Source of the DNA: Planctomycetota bacterium
GTDB taxonomy: Bacteria; Planctomycetota; Phycisphaerae; UBA1845
Length of the DNA stretch: 64,000 nt
Direction of reading: 5' to 3'
NCBI GenBank assembly: GCA_029558835.1
Contig: JAKQDH010000012.1
Location: 1-64,000 of the forward strand
The notes under the pieces were generated by a model. That model worked only from the letters and a program-made list of their open reading frames with translations. It did not search any database and was not told the origin of the DNA. Both the position numbers and the translations under genes were made by a program. How positions within the stretch are numbered: position 1 is the stretch's first letter; each line of letters starts with the position of its first letter. Positions 30,411-38,019 of the stretch are shown here, in pieces.

Positions 30411-31526
30411 ATGAGTCAGCGAACCCTGTGTGAGATGCTGGCGTTGCCGACGGCACCCTTTGCCGAGCACCTGGTGATCGACTACGTGCGGCGGTTCTGT
30501 GCCGCGCGCCCGGGCGTCACTGTGAAGGCCGATGCGAGCGGCAACTTGCTTGCGCACCTGCGCCGCGGTACGCGGGGCATACCTCGGCCGGTGTGCCTGA
30601 CGGCCCATCTCGATCATCCGGGCTTCGTGGCGGAGCGAATGCTCGGCCGGGGACGCTTGCGGGCAACCTGGCGCGGCGGGGTGCCGCCGGAGTACTTCCC
30701 TGGTGCGGCCGTGCGCTTCTGGGTGGAGGGGGCCTGGGTCCGCGGGCGCATCGAATCCACCACCACGGTGCGGCAGTTCGGCACGCTGCGCGTCGGGCAG
30801 GTGCGGATCGCGGTCAAGCAGCCGGTTCCGCCGCGCAGCATCGGCATGTGGGACCTGCCCGATCCGGTGATCCGCGGGCGACGCATCTACGCCCGGGGGT
30901 GCGACGATCTGGCGGGTGCCGCGGCCATGCTGGATGCGCTCGACCGCCTTGCGGGGCGGCGGCAGTCCTGTGAGGCGTACTTCCTGTTCACGCGGGCGGA
31001 AGAGGTGGGCTTCGTAGGGGCATTGGCGGCCGCCCATGCGGGCACCATCCCGAAACGGTGTTTCGTCGTGGCGATGGAGACGAGCTCCGAACGCCCGTTC
31101 GCCCGGATGGGCGATGGCGTGATCCTCCGCGCCGGCGACAAGGCGAGCACGTTCACCGCGGCCGTCACCGCCCATTGCCAGCGCGTGGCGACGGAACTGG
31201 CCGCTCGGGACCGCGCCTTCAAGTTTCAGCGCAAGCTCATGGACGGCGGCACGTGCGAATCGAGCGCGTACTGCGCGCTGGGATACGAAGCCACCGGCAT
31301 CTGCCTGGCGCTGGGCAACTACCACAACGTGGATGCCCGGCGCAAGAGGATCGCGCCGGAGTACATCGACCTCGACGACTACGCATCGGCCGTCAAGTGG
31401 TTCATCGCCCTGGCCGGCTCGCCGCATCGCTACCGCGGCCGGGATGAAATCCTCGACCGGAAGCTGGACGAAATCCGGCGCTACTACCGCACTCTCCTCC
31501 GCGCCAGCGTTCAAGGCCCGCGCTGA
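30411..31526 (+). CDS. M42-type aminopeptidase
   Basis: A 371-residue zinc peptidase related to the M42 (FrvX/tetrahedral aminopeptidase) family. Candidate metal ligands are H66 and D68 (LTAHLDHPGF), the Asp of GCDDLAGAA, the Glu pair in RAEEVGF (base plus ligand), E in VAMETSS and a late His in LGNYHN. The MDGGTCESSAY block near the end is typical of the family. Expected to trim short peptides in the cytoplasm. The spacing is looser than in classical members, so substrate is open. The ATG at 30411 is used; a TTG 12 bases upstream is possible. Confidence 0.82.
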   Translation: MSQRTLCEMLALPTAPFAEHLVIDYVRRFCAARPGVTVKADASGNLLAHLRRGTRGIPRPVCLTAHLDHPGFVAERMLGRGRLRATWRGGVPPEYFPGAAVRFWVEGAWVRGRIESTTTVRQFGTLRVGQVRIAVKQPVPPRSIGMWDLPDPVIRGRRIYARGCDDLAGAAAMLDALDRLAGRRQSCEAYFLFTRAEEVGFVGALAAAHAGTIPKRCFVVAMETSSERPFARMGDGVILRAGDKASTFTAAVTAHCQRVATELAARDRAFKFQRKLMDGGTCESSAYCALGYEATGICLALGNYHNVDARRKRIAPEYIDLDDYASAVKWFIALAGSPHRYRGRDEILDRKLDEIRRYYRTLLRASVQGPR

Positions 31527-31621
31527 TCGTGCGAACTCGCTCGATGCCCAAGCATGGGGACGGTCCACGCGGGCGGGTCAGCAGTTGTCGCGGTCTGGGC
31601 AACTCCCCGGCTGGTTCACGC

Positions 31622-32248
31622 TCAACGCGCCTCGTGCGGCAGGATGACCACTCGACGGCGTTCGATCCGCAGGCGGGCGGTGGCGAAGAGGCGGATTGCC
31701 TCCGGGTAGGCGATGCATTCCTCGGCGAAGACACGTTCGGCCAGGGTGTCAGGGGTGTCGGTGGGCAGGACCGGCACACGGCGCTGCAGGATGATGGGGC
31801 CGTGGTCGTATTCGTTGTCGCAGAAATGCACCGTGCAGCCGCTCTCCGTCCTGCCGGCGGCCAGCACCGCCTCGTGCACGCGTTGGCCGTACATGCCGTG
31901 CCCGCCAAAGTCCGGCAGCAGGGCCGGGTGGATGTTCATCACACGCCCCGCGAACTGCGGTGGGATGCGCCATAGGGACAAGAAGCCGGCCAGGCATACC
32001 AGGTCGACATCGCCGATGGCTGCAGTCAGAGCCTGCTGGAACTCCTCCTCGGACAGGCACCGCCGCTCGACAACGGTAAGCGGCAGACCGGCTGACCGAG
32101 CGCGCTCGATGCCCGCCACCCCACGGCGCGAGCAGACCACTACGTCGATGCGTGCCGGCAGCGATCCGTCGCGGATGCGCTCGTGCAGGTTGAGCAGGGT
32201 CCGACCGCCGCCGGAGATGAGGACCGCCAGGCGCAGCAGCCCGCGCAT
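31622..32248 (-). CDS. purN: Phosphoribosylglycinamide formyltransferase
   Basis: A 209-residue PurN, transferring formyl from 10-formyl-THF to GAR in purine synthesis. The N-terminal loop is VLISGGGRTLLNL (the usual SGxGSN here is SGGGRT). Catalytic residues are in MNIHPALLPDFGGHGMYG (Asn and His) and VHFCDNEYDHGPIILQ (Asp). The length is normal from the ATG at 32248; upstream in-frame starts add unconserved residues. No strong Shine-Dalgarno. It lies downstream of mutL on the same strand across a palindromic repeat. Confidence 0.9.
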   Translation of the reverse strand: MRGLLRLAVLISGGGRTLLNLHERIRDGSLPARIDVVVCSRRGVAGIERARSAGLPLTVVERRCLSEEEFQQALTAAIGDVDLVCLAGFLSLWRIPPQFAGRVMNIHPALLPDFGGHGMYGQRVHEAVLAAGRTESGCTVHFCDNEYDHGPIILQRRVPVLPTDTPDTLAERVFAEECIAYPEAIRLFATARLRIERRRVVILPHEAR

Positions 32249-32465
32249 GCCGGGTGTCGCAGGGAGGCCGCACCGTGCTGCCGACGGCTGTCGTACGGGA
32301 TCAGGCTTGGACTCCGAAGGTCTCGACATAGCGAACACCACGCTCGCTGAAGCGAGCCGCAACGAGGAAGCTACTTCGGCACTCGCCTCCCCGGCGCGCG
32401 CGTTCAGGGTCTGCTGCGCTGCGGGCAAGCGCGCCGTTGTATCCGGGGCGTCTTCGTTTGCGCCG

Positions 32466-32500
32466 CCCTCACCCCTGCCCCTCTCCCGCGGGGAGAGGGG
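32466..32500. repeat. CCCTCACCC...GGGGAGAGGGG palindromic element
   Basis: CCCTCACCCCTGCCCCTCTC followed by GGGGAGAGGGG. The left flank GTCTTCG...CGCCG is also shared with the 46181 copy, so the mobile unit may extend about 15 bases further left. Between mutL and purN. Confidence 0.7.
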
Positions 32501-32541
32501 TCAGGACTCCCCCGATGCGAGGGGGGTCTTGAGACGGTCTC

Positions 32542-34554
32542 CTACTTCCGTTTGAACTGCTTCTCCAGTTCGCCGCGGGTCAGGCGCAGCATGGTCGGCC
32601 GGCCGTGCGGGCAACTGCTCGCCCGGTCCACCAGGTGCCGGTGCCGAACCAGCGTGGCGATCTCCTCATCCGTCAGGGCGTCGCCAGCCTTTACGGCGGC
32701 CTTGCAGGCCATCATGTCCAGCAGCTTGTGAATGACAACCTCGGTCTCGACGTGTTGGGTCGCCTGCTGCCCAAGCTGGTCAAGCAGGTCGCGCAGAAAG
32801 GCCGGCACGTTCACGTCCTTGAGCAGCATCGGGAACGTATGGACGGCCACGGCGTCCGGGCCGAAGGGGGCCAACTCGATGCCCAGTCGCTGCAGGAGCG
32901 CGGCGTGCGTCTCGATGATGCCAAGCTGCGCGGGAGTGACCTTGATGGTCTCGGGGAGCAGGAGTCGCTGGGCTTCCAGTGTCCCCTGCGTCAGCCGGCG
33001 GCGCAACTCCTCGTAGAGCACGCGTTCGTGCAGGGCGTGCTGGTCGATGATCATGATGCCGTCGTCGGTCTCGACCACGAGGTAGAGATTGTGCATCTGA
33101 ATGGCCCGCGGGGCGGCGTTACCTCCGGTGGCGCCTGGTCCCTCGGCGCGTGCCGCTGCCCCTTCGAGGCCGGTGCGGGCCTGGCCGAATCCGGCTGGCA
33201 ATCCACCCTCGGGTGGTGGCGCCCCGTCCAGACCACCAGCGGCCGGGCTCGACGGACCGGCATACAGCGCCCGCCAAGCTGCGTCACCCAGCGGTCCCGC
33301 GGGTGACCCGCCGGGCAAACCGCCGATTCCCTGGGGGGCGTGGCCGGACTGCCCCTGCGACGGCGCGCATCGGGTCCAGGCGGGATGCCCGGCGGGTGCT
33401 TCGCCCGCGGGTCGGCCGGTCGGACCGAAGCCGGGCGGCACGATCGGAACGGCGGCCTTCAACGCGGCCGCCAGCTCGTGGCGAACGCGGTCCTCGTCCG
33501 CGGCCGCTTCCGAGCCGGGTGCCCAGGGGGTACGCAGGGCGGGCGTCAAGTCCGCCCGCTGGAAGGCCTCCCGCAGGGCGCTGAGCACCTGCGAATGGAC
33601 AAGGTTCGAGTCGGCCCAGCGGACCTCGATCTTAGTCGGATGCACGTTCACGTCGACCAAGCCCGGGTCCACCTCCAGAAACAGGAAGATCACCGCCTGG
33701 CGGCTCGGTTCCATCAGGCCGCGGTATGCCTCCTTGATCGCGTGCTGCACGAACCGGTCGCGGATGTAGCGACCGTTGACGAACACGTACTGCCACTGGG
33801 CGGTCGCGCGGGACTGGGCGGGCGGGGCGGCATAGGCGTCCAGACTCAGGCCCTGCTCGTGACGCTCAATGTGAAGCAGGGCCTGGGCAAGCTCCGCCCC
33901 GAAAAACTGGGCCAGGCGTTCGAGCCGAGTGACGCCGCCGGGGAGCTGGTGGACGGGGCGGGCGCCGCTGGCCAGCTCGAACGCGACGGCTGGGTGGGCG
34001 AGCGCCACGCGGGCGAACTGGTCGTGCACGTGCCCCGATTCCGTTGTGGACGTGCGCAGGAACTTGCGCCGCGCGGGTACGTTGAAGAACAGGTCGCGCA
34101 CCTCGATGGTCGTCCCCGGCGGGCACCCGGCCGCCCGGCTCAGCTCCACTTGGTCCGCGGCCACGCGGATTTCGTGACCCTCGACGGCGTCCGGCACACG
34201 TGAGACCATCCGCAGGCGGGCGACGGCCGAGATGCTCGCCAGCGCCTCGCCGCGGAAGCCCATCGTCTCGATGTGATACAGGTCCGGCTCGATGAGTATC
34301 TTGCTGGTGGCGTGGGGCAGGACGGCCAGGCGCAGCTCCTCGGCCGTCATCCCGCCGCCGTCGTCCACCACACGAATGAGCTGCTTGCCGCCGTCCTCGA
34401 TGGTGACGGCCACGCGGCGTGCGCCGGCGTCGATCGCGTTTTCGACCAGCTCCTTGACCACGCTGGCGGGGCGCTCGATGACCTCGCCGGCCGCGATCTT
34501 GCGGACCAGCAGGTCGGGCAGCACCTGAATGCGACACGCGGGCGCAGTGGTCAT
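32542..34554 (-). CDS. mutL: DNA mismatch repair protein MutL
   Basis: A 670-residue MutL. The GHKL ATPase domain (1-330) has LPDLLVRKIAAGEVIERPASV, the catalytic E in VKELVENAIDAGA, the DDGGGM motif and MGFRGEALASI, then the second part with DVNVHPTKIEVRW. A long Pro/Gly/Ala linker (about 370-450) joins the C-terminal dimerisation domain (about 470-670), which contains DQHALHERVLYEEL and CPHGRPTM, close to the endonuclease motifs of MutL lacking MutH. The DQHAxxER pattern supports endonuclease activity. The ATG follows GGAGGAAG. An upstream open frame of 256 codons is not part of the gene. Confidence 0.94.
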   Translation of the reverse strand: MTTAPACRIQVLPDLLVRKIAAGEVIERPASVVKELVENAIDAGARRVAVTIEDGGKQLIRVVDDGGGMTAEELRLAVLPHATSKILIEPDLYHIETMGFRGEALASISAVARLRMVSRVPDAVEGHEIRVAADQVELSRAAGCPPGTTIEVRDLFFNVPARRKFLRTSTTESGHVHDQFARVALAHPAVAFELASGARPVHQLPGGVTRLERLAQFFGAELAQALLHIERHEQGLSLDAYAAPPAQSRATAQWQYVFVNGRYIRDRFVQHAIKEAYRGLMEPSRQAVIFLFLEVDPGLVDVNVHPTKIEVRWADSNLVHSQVLSALREAFQRADLTPALRTPWAPGSEAAADEDRVRHELAAALKAAVPIVPPGFGPTGRPAGEAPAGHPAWTRCAPSQGQSGHAPQGIGGLPGGSPAGPLGDAAWRALYAGPSSPAAGGLDGAPPPEGGLPAGFGQARTGLEGAAARAEGPGATGGNAAPRAIQMHNLYLVVETDDGIMIIDQHALHERVLYEELRRRLTQGTLEAQRLLLPETIKVTPAQLGIIETHAALLQRLGIELAPFGPDAVAVHTFPMLLKDVNVPAFLRDLLDQLGQQATQHVETEVVIHKLLDMMACKAAVKAGDALTDEEIATLVRHRHLVDRASSCPHGRPTMLRLTRGELEKQFKRK

Positions 34555-34622
34555 CGGCGACACTTCCTCCAAGCGGCTGGATCCTCCCTCAGCCGTCGCT
34601 CTGGCAGCTCGTTGGAGAAGGA

Positions 34623-34650
34623 ACGTCGGCCCCCCGCGGCCGACGTGGGA
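34623..34650. repeat. GTCGGCC-type palindrome
   Basis: ACGTCGGCCCCCCGCGGCCG followed by ACGTGGGA: inverted GTCGGCC arms, a short copy of the dispersed family. Within the mutL leader region. Confidence 0.5.
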
Positions 34651-34738
34651 ACCGCCAGACGCCCCGGTCTTCGAGGCTCCCCGTCCAGCCCGGGGGGCTC
34701 CGCGACCGGCTGCCAAGGTCATAGGCGACCAGTGGGGC

Positions 34739-34767
34739 AGTATAACCCGCTGGGCACCGGAGTCGAA
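34739..34767 (-). promoter_or_regulatory. Probable mutL promoter
   Basis: On the minus strand TTCGAC (34767-34762), a 17-base spacer and TATACT (34744-34739), 185 bases upstream of the mutL ATG. The GTCGGCC palindrome would be in the leader. Confidence 0.43.
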
Positions 34768-35051
34768 ATCGGCCGCCCCGCGGCGGCGTCGTGCGCTGCT
34801 GCGCACCGGGAGAACCGGTTCACGGACGCTGGAACCGCCAGGGGTTTCAGCCGGCGGCGTACGCCCGCGGGTAGGGGTCCGCGGCTGCTGCCACCTGAGC
34901 GTGCCCCCCGCGCGTGCGGCCGCGTTGTCGGGCCGTGCTGCGGTCCCACGTCGCCCTTCGCGTGCCCCCCCCCGCGCGCGCGGCCGCGTTGCCGCTCGAC
35001 CGCTTCCCCACGGTTGCGCTTCGGAGCGCTTTGCCGCAGCGCGGACGTTCA

Positions 35052-35759
35052 TCAGGGGTTGGTGGGCGCGGTGGCCGCACCGTCCTCCTGCCGCGCTGGT
35101 GTCTCCTCCACCAACGCCAGGAATCGTTCCACACTGTTTGGATACGAGACCGCCAGGGCTCGGTGCCAATCCGCGGAGACGTCTCCGGTCGGCACCTTCG
35201 GCTCGCGCGGTTCCGTGCATACGAAGAACACGCAGTCGATGGGCTTCTGCGTCAGGTGGGTCGCCGAGGCCGGGTGGTGCAGAATGCACCGTCGTGTCGC
35301 GTCCTTGTCGTCGGAAGGCCATTCCTCTACCCGTTTGCTCAGGAAGACGCAGCCCTTATTCAACCACGGGTTCTCGCCGAACAGCGCATTGCGGGTCTCG
35401 TAATACGACTCTCCCACGGGGGGGATGGAGATGAGCTGCCCGTCGCTGGACAGGGACTTCATGTGAAACACGGCGATCTGCTTCCTCCACGGCCAGCGTC
35501 CGGTGGGACACCAGAAGACATCGAAGTATGTGCGCACGAAGTCCCGGAAACACAAACCTTCTGGAAAGCGATAGTCTTCGCGTTTCAGTTCGCCGCGCTC
35601 ATACAACTCAAAGATCGCCAACACGTTCTCCAGGATGGCGAAGCCGCCGTGGCTGCAGCATGACGATGAGCAGGCCATGCAGTCCTGTGCGGTTACCGCG
35701 CCGGTGTGCCACTTGTTGAGGATGGCGGTTACCCGCTTTGGATACGGCGCGATGTTCAT
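35052..35759 (-). CDS. YkgJ-like Cys-cluster protein
   Basis: A 235-residue cytoplasmic protein. Near residue 28 it has DCMACSSSCC, the CxxCxxxCC pattern of the YkgJ/UPF0153 zinc- or iron-chelating family, and further single cysteines (KGCVFL, RRCILHH, DCVFFVC) that could complete a cluster. The remainder has no recognised domain. It overlaps the upstream gene by ATGA (stop of one, start of the other), so translation is probably coupled. The family is poorly understood. Confidence 0.72.
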   Translation of the reverse strand: MNIAPYPKRVTAILNKWHTGAVTAQDCMACSSSCCSHGGFAILENVLAIFELYERGELKREDYRFPEGLCFRDFVRTYFDVFWCPTGRWPWRKQIAVFHMKSLSSDGQLISIPPVGESYYETRNALFGENPWLNKGCVFLSKRVEEWPSDDKDATRRCILHHPASATHLTQKPIDCVFFVCTEPREPKVPTGDVSADWHRALAVSYPNSVERFLALVEETPARQEDGAATAPTNP

Positions 35760-36922
35760 GGTCGTTGTGTGGGTCCGCGCGCGTGCCAACTCTGTAGAGC
35801 CGTCAGCATCTGGAGGCAGGCCGCCCGGGCGGTGGCTAGGGCTTCCGCGAAGCGCGTCCAGGCCGGGGAAGCGTGGGTCAGGGCAGCAGCTCCGGCCGGG
35901 CCCGCGAAATCAGCCAGCGCTTCGGCTAGTTGCGCGCATGCGCCTGCCAGCGTCGTCAGCAACGGACGCTCAGGTGCAGGTGCGAGCGTGACCTGGCGTT
36001 GCAGGAAGCGCTCACCCGATCGCGCACCGGCGACGACCGTGGCAGCGAGGCCGGCGTGTATCTGGGCTGCGGGTTCCGAAGGCGTCTTGGCGCGTAGCCG
36101 CTGACTCCACTCGTCCAGGGCCGCCGGGCCGGTGAGCACGCCGAAGCGGGTGTCGAACTCCCGCGCGAGCAGCCGCCGGGCATGTTCCAGCGCGGCCGCA
36201 AGGAGCACGGCGGGTTCGGGGGCGACGGGACGGCACTCCTCAATGACGTAAAGCTGAATGGGTGGGCGGGAGAGCGCGACGGGGACCGTTGTGAGGCCGA
36301 CGACCCCTTGCCGATCGGTCGCCCCGGTCGGCTCCAGCCGCACGCCGGCCAAGCCCAGTCCCGTCGTCGCCGTGCGGTCGATCAACACCCAGGTCGAGGG
36401 CGCAACCGTAGCGCCGTCCCCGTCTGGGGGCACCGCGCGGGCTGAAGCCCGCGGCTCGATGGCGGTGCGGAGTCGCGCACGCTGGGCTGGGTCGTCGAGG
36501 GGTCCGGTCCAGGCGAGCACGGGTTGATCGTGCTCGAGCGCCCGCAGTACCAGCGGGAGATAGCTGGCCTCGAAGTGCTGGGCAAACTCGGCGGCGCGTT
36601 CGAGCCCACGAGCGGCCTCCGGCGGATGAATCTCGCGAACAGCCAGCCCGAACAGCCGACCCACCTCCACCAGGAAGGCATCCTGCCCGTAAGCCGCCCA
36701 GCGCTCCACGTCCGATTCGCCAGGTACGGCGCAGAGCAGAAACGGTCGTCCGAGGGCCGCGTTGAGGTCGTCAACGTCAAGGGCAGGGGGTGACAGACCC
36801 GCGTCGCGGTTGGCCGCCCGCCACACTCCGTGCAGCAGCCACGTCAGCGGCGCGGTCGCCGGCCCGGTGCTCGGAAACCAGTTCGTACCAAGAGGAAGCA
36901 CGGGCGGCAGTGTACTCCGCAC
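35756..36922 (-). CDS. Unknown protein, coupled to YkgJ-like gene
   Basis: About 388 residues, no recognised family. The body is hydrophilic with Leu/Ala-rich helices; segments such as LDVDDLNAALGRPFLLCAVPG and VLAWTGPLDDP recall papain-like or BtrH-type folds only weakly. A C-terminal helical region (about 290-385) could be a bundle. The start is uncertain: the GTG at 36922 has AGGA upstream and gives a sensible N-terminus, while the longest frame reaches 37102 and would overlap the divergent Hpt gene. It ends by ATGA overlap with the Cys-cluster gene, implying a two-gene operon. Confidence 0.6.
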   Translation of the reverse strand: MRSTLPPVLPLGTNWFPSTGPATAPLTWLLHGVWRAANRDAGLSPPALDVDDLNAALGRPFLLCAVPGESDVERWAAYGQDAFLVEVGRLFGLAVREIHPPEAARGLERAAEFAQHFEASYLPLVLRALEHDQPVLAWTGPLDDPAQRARLRTAIEPRASARAVPPDGDGATVAPSTWVLIDRTATTGLGLAGVRLEPTGATDRQGVVGLTTVPVALSRPPIQLYVIEECRPVAPEPAVLLAAALEHARRLLAREFDTRFGVLTGPAALDEWSQRLRAKTPSEPAAQIHAGLAATVVAGARSGERFLQRQVTLAPAPERPLLTTLAGACAQLAEALADFAGPAGAAALTHASPAWTRFAEALATARAACLQMLTALQSWHARGPTQRP

Positions 36923-37100
36923 AGGGTCCTGTAACCAGCCCGACGCACCGCCCGGACCCACACGCCGGCTTCGATGGTCGCACCTCCCTTGCGGCACGCG
37001 AGGCTCACCCCAGGGGCTAACGGAAGCCCCGGTCGGAAGCTGACGATGAACTCTCGGAGCACCAGAACAGACCGCACGCCCAAAGGTGAGGGAGATTCCC

Positions 37101-37439
37101 ATGACCGATAACGCATCACCCGACCGGGGACCGATTCAATCCGAGTTGCTGCGCGAGAATCCCACCTTCGCGGATATCGTGATCCCGTTCGTGGAGGGGC
37201 TCAGCGAGAGGCTGCGGGTGATGGAGCAGTCCATCCGGGGCACGGACTTCGAGACGCTCAAGGTGGCCGCCCACCAGCTCAAGGGTGCCGGCGGCGGCTA
37301 TGGGTTCCCGATCCTGACCGAAAGGGCGGCCAAGCTCGAGCAATTCGCCCGGCAAGGGGCGGTTGAGGACTGCGCCAACCTGCTGGCCGAACTGAAGGAC
37401 CTGGTCGCCCGCATCGAACTCCCGCCGCAAGAAGGCTAG
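37101..37439 (+). CDS. Orphan Hpt (histidine phosphotransfer) protein
   Basis: A 112-residue single-domain phosphotransfer protein. The Hpt helix bundle (about 22-105) holds the phosphoacceptor H58 in VAAHQLKGAGGGYGF, the classic HxLKG motif. Such proteins relay phosphate between a hybrid histidine kinase and a response regulator. No kinase or regulator is in the window, so partners must be elsewhere. GGGAG lies 6 bases before the ATG. Confidence 0.88.
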   Translation: MTDNASPDRGPIQSELLRENPTFADIVIPFVEGLSERLRVMEQSIRGTDFETLKVAAHQLKGAGGGYGFPILTERAAKLEQFARQGAVEDCANLLAELKDLVARIELPPQEG

Positions 37440-38019
37440 GCACTTCCCCTCGGCAGGCAAGCCAACCGACGGCACGGCGTGTCGGTGCCGGGTGGCCCAC
37501 CGCCGGTGAAGGTACGCCGGGTGGCCCACCTCCTTTGGAGGGTACCTGTTTAGCGTGGGTGCCATGCCCTCACCCGCCGCAGGCGGGGGTGGGCATGGGG
37601 CGCGGCCGCAGAGGCATGCTTACCCGCGACTGCGGTCGCGGGAAAGCATGGCACCCACAACGCCGAAGACGCTAAGCATGTACTTTGGAGGTGGGGGACG
37701 GATGACCCTCGCGCTCATCCGGCTCGGCCCGGTGCCCACTGTGCCGTTTGTATAAGAGCGAGCCCGCACGACGCAGGCTACATCACCGTGCGCCATGCGA
37801 CGCCGACGATCCGAATCGCGCACGGCGACTCAGCTTAAACTTCTGCCCGCCCAGCCGTTCTCTTTCCCGGCGTACATCCTCTGCGAGCCACAACCGGGAC
37901 CGAGCTTTCGCGCGGCAAAGACGGTATACTGAGCTTGGTCATCGGCGTGGGGAAGACCGCCGGGTGGGGTGCTCGGCACCGGTCTTCCCCGGCGCCCGAT
38001 TGGCGCAGAAGGGGTGGTC
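37440..38019. other. 580-base gap with MITE copy and GGTGGCCCACC repeats
   Basis: Holds two direct CGCCGGGTGGCCCACC units (about 37485 and 37516), the TGTTTAGCGT element (37547-37678) and a TATACT (37925-37930) about 90 bases before the RCC1-like gene that may be its -10. No gene recognised. Confidence 0.45.
37547..37678. repeat. TGTTTAGCGT terminal-inverted-repeat element, copy 2
   Basis: Same ends (TGTTTAGCGT and ACGCTAAGCA, one mismatch) and same interior as 27963-28095. The outside flanks are also inverted (CCTTTGGAGGGTA on the left, TACTTTGGAGGTGG on the right). Confidence 0.75.

Larger units (their letters stand above)
34555..35051. other. 497-base gap upstream of mutL
   Basis: Contains the GTCGGCC repeat copy (34623-34650) and the candidate mutL promoter (34739-34767). 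No gene recognised. Confidence 0.45.

Noticed and set aside
34555..35322. N-terminal extension of mutL to 926 residues
   Set aside because: The MutL family begins at the IQVLPDLLVRKIAAGEV block and the ATG at 34554 has a GGAGGAAG site; the extension is low complexity and contains a repeat copy.
36923..37102. N-terminal extension of the unknown 388-residue protein
   Set aside because: It would overlap the start of the divergent Hpt gene and its ribosome site; composition is non-coding in character.
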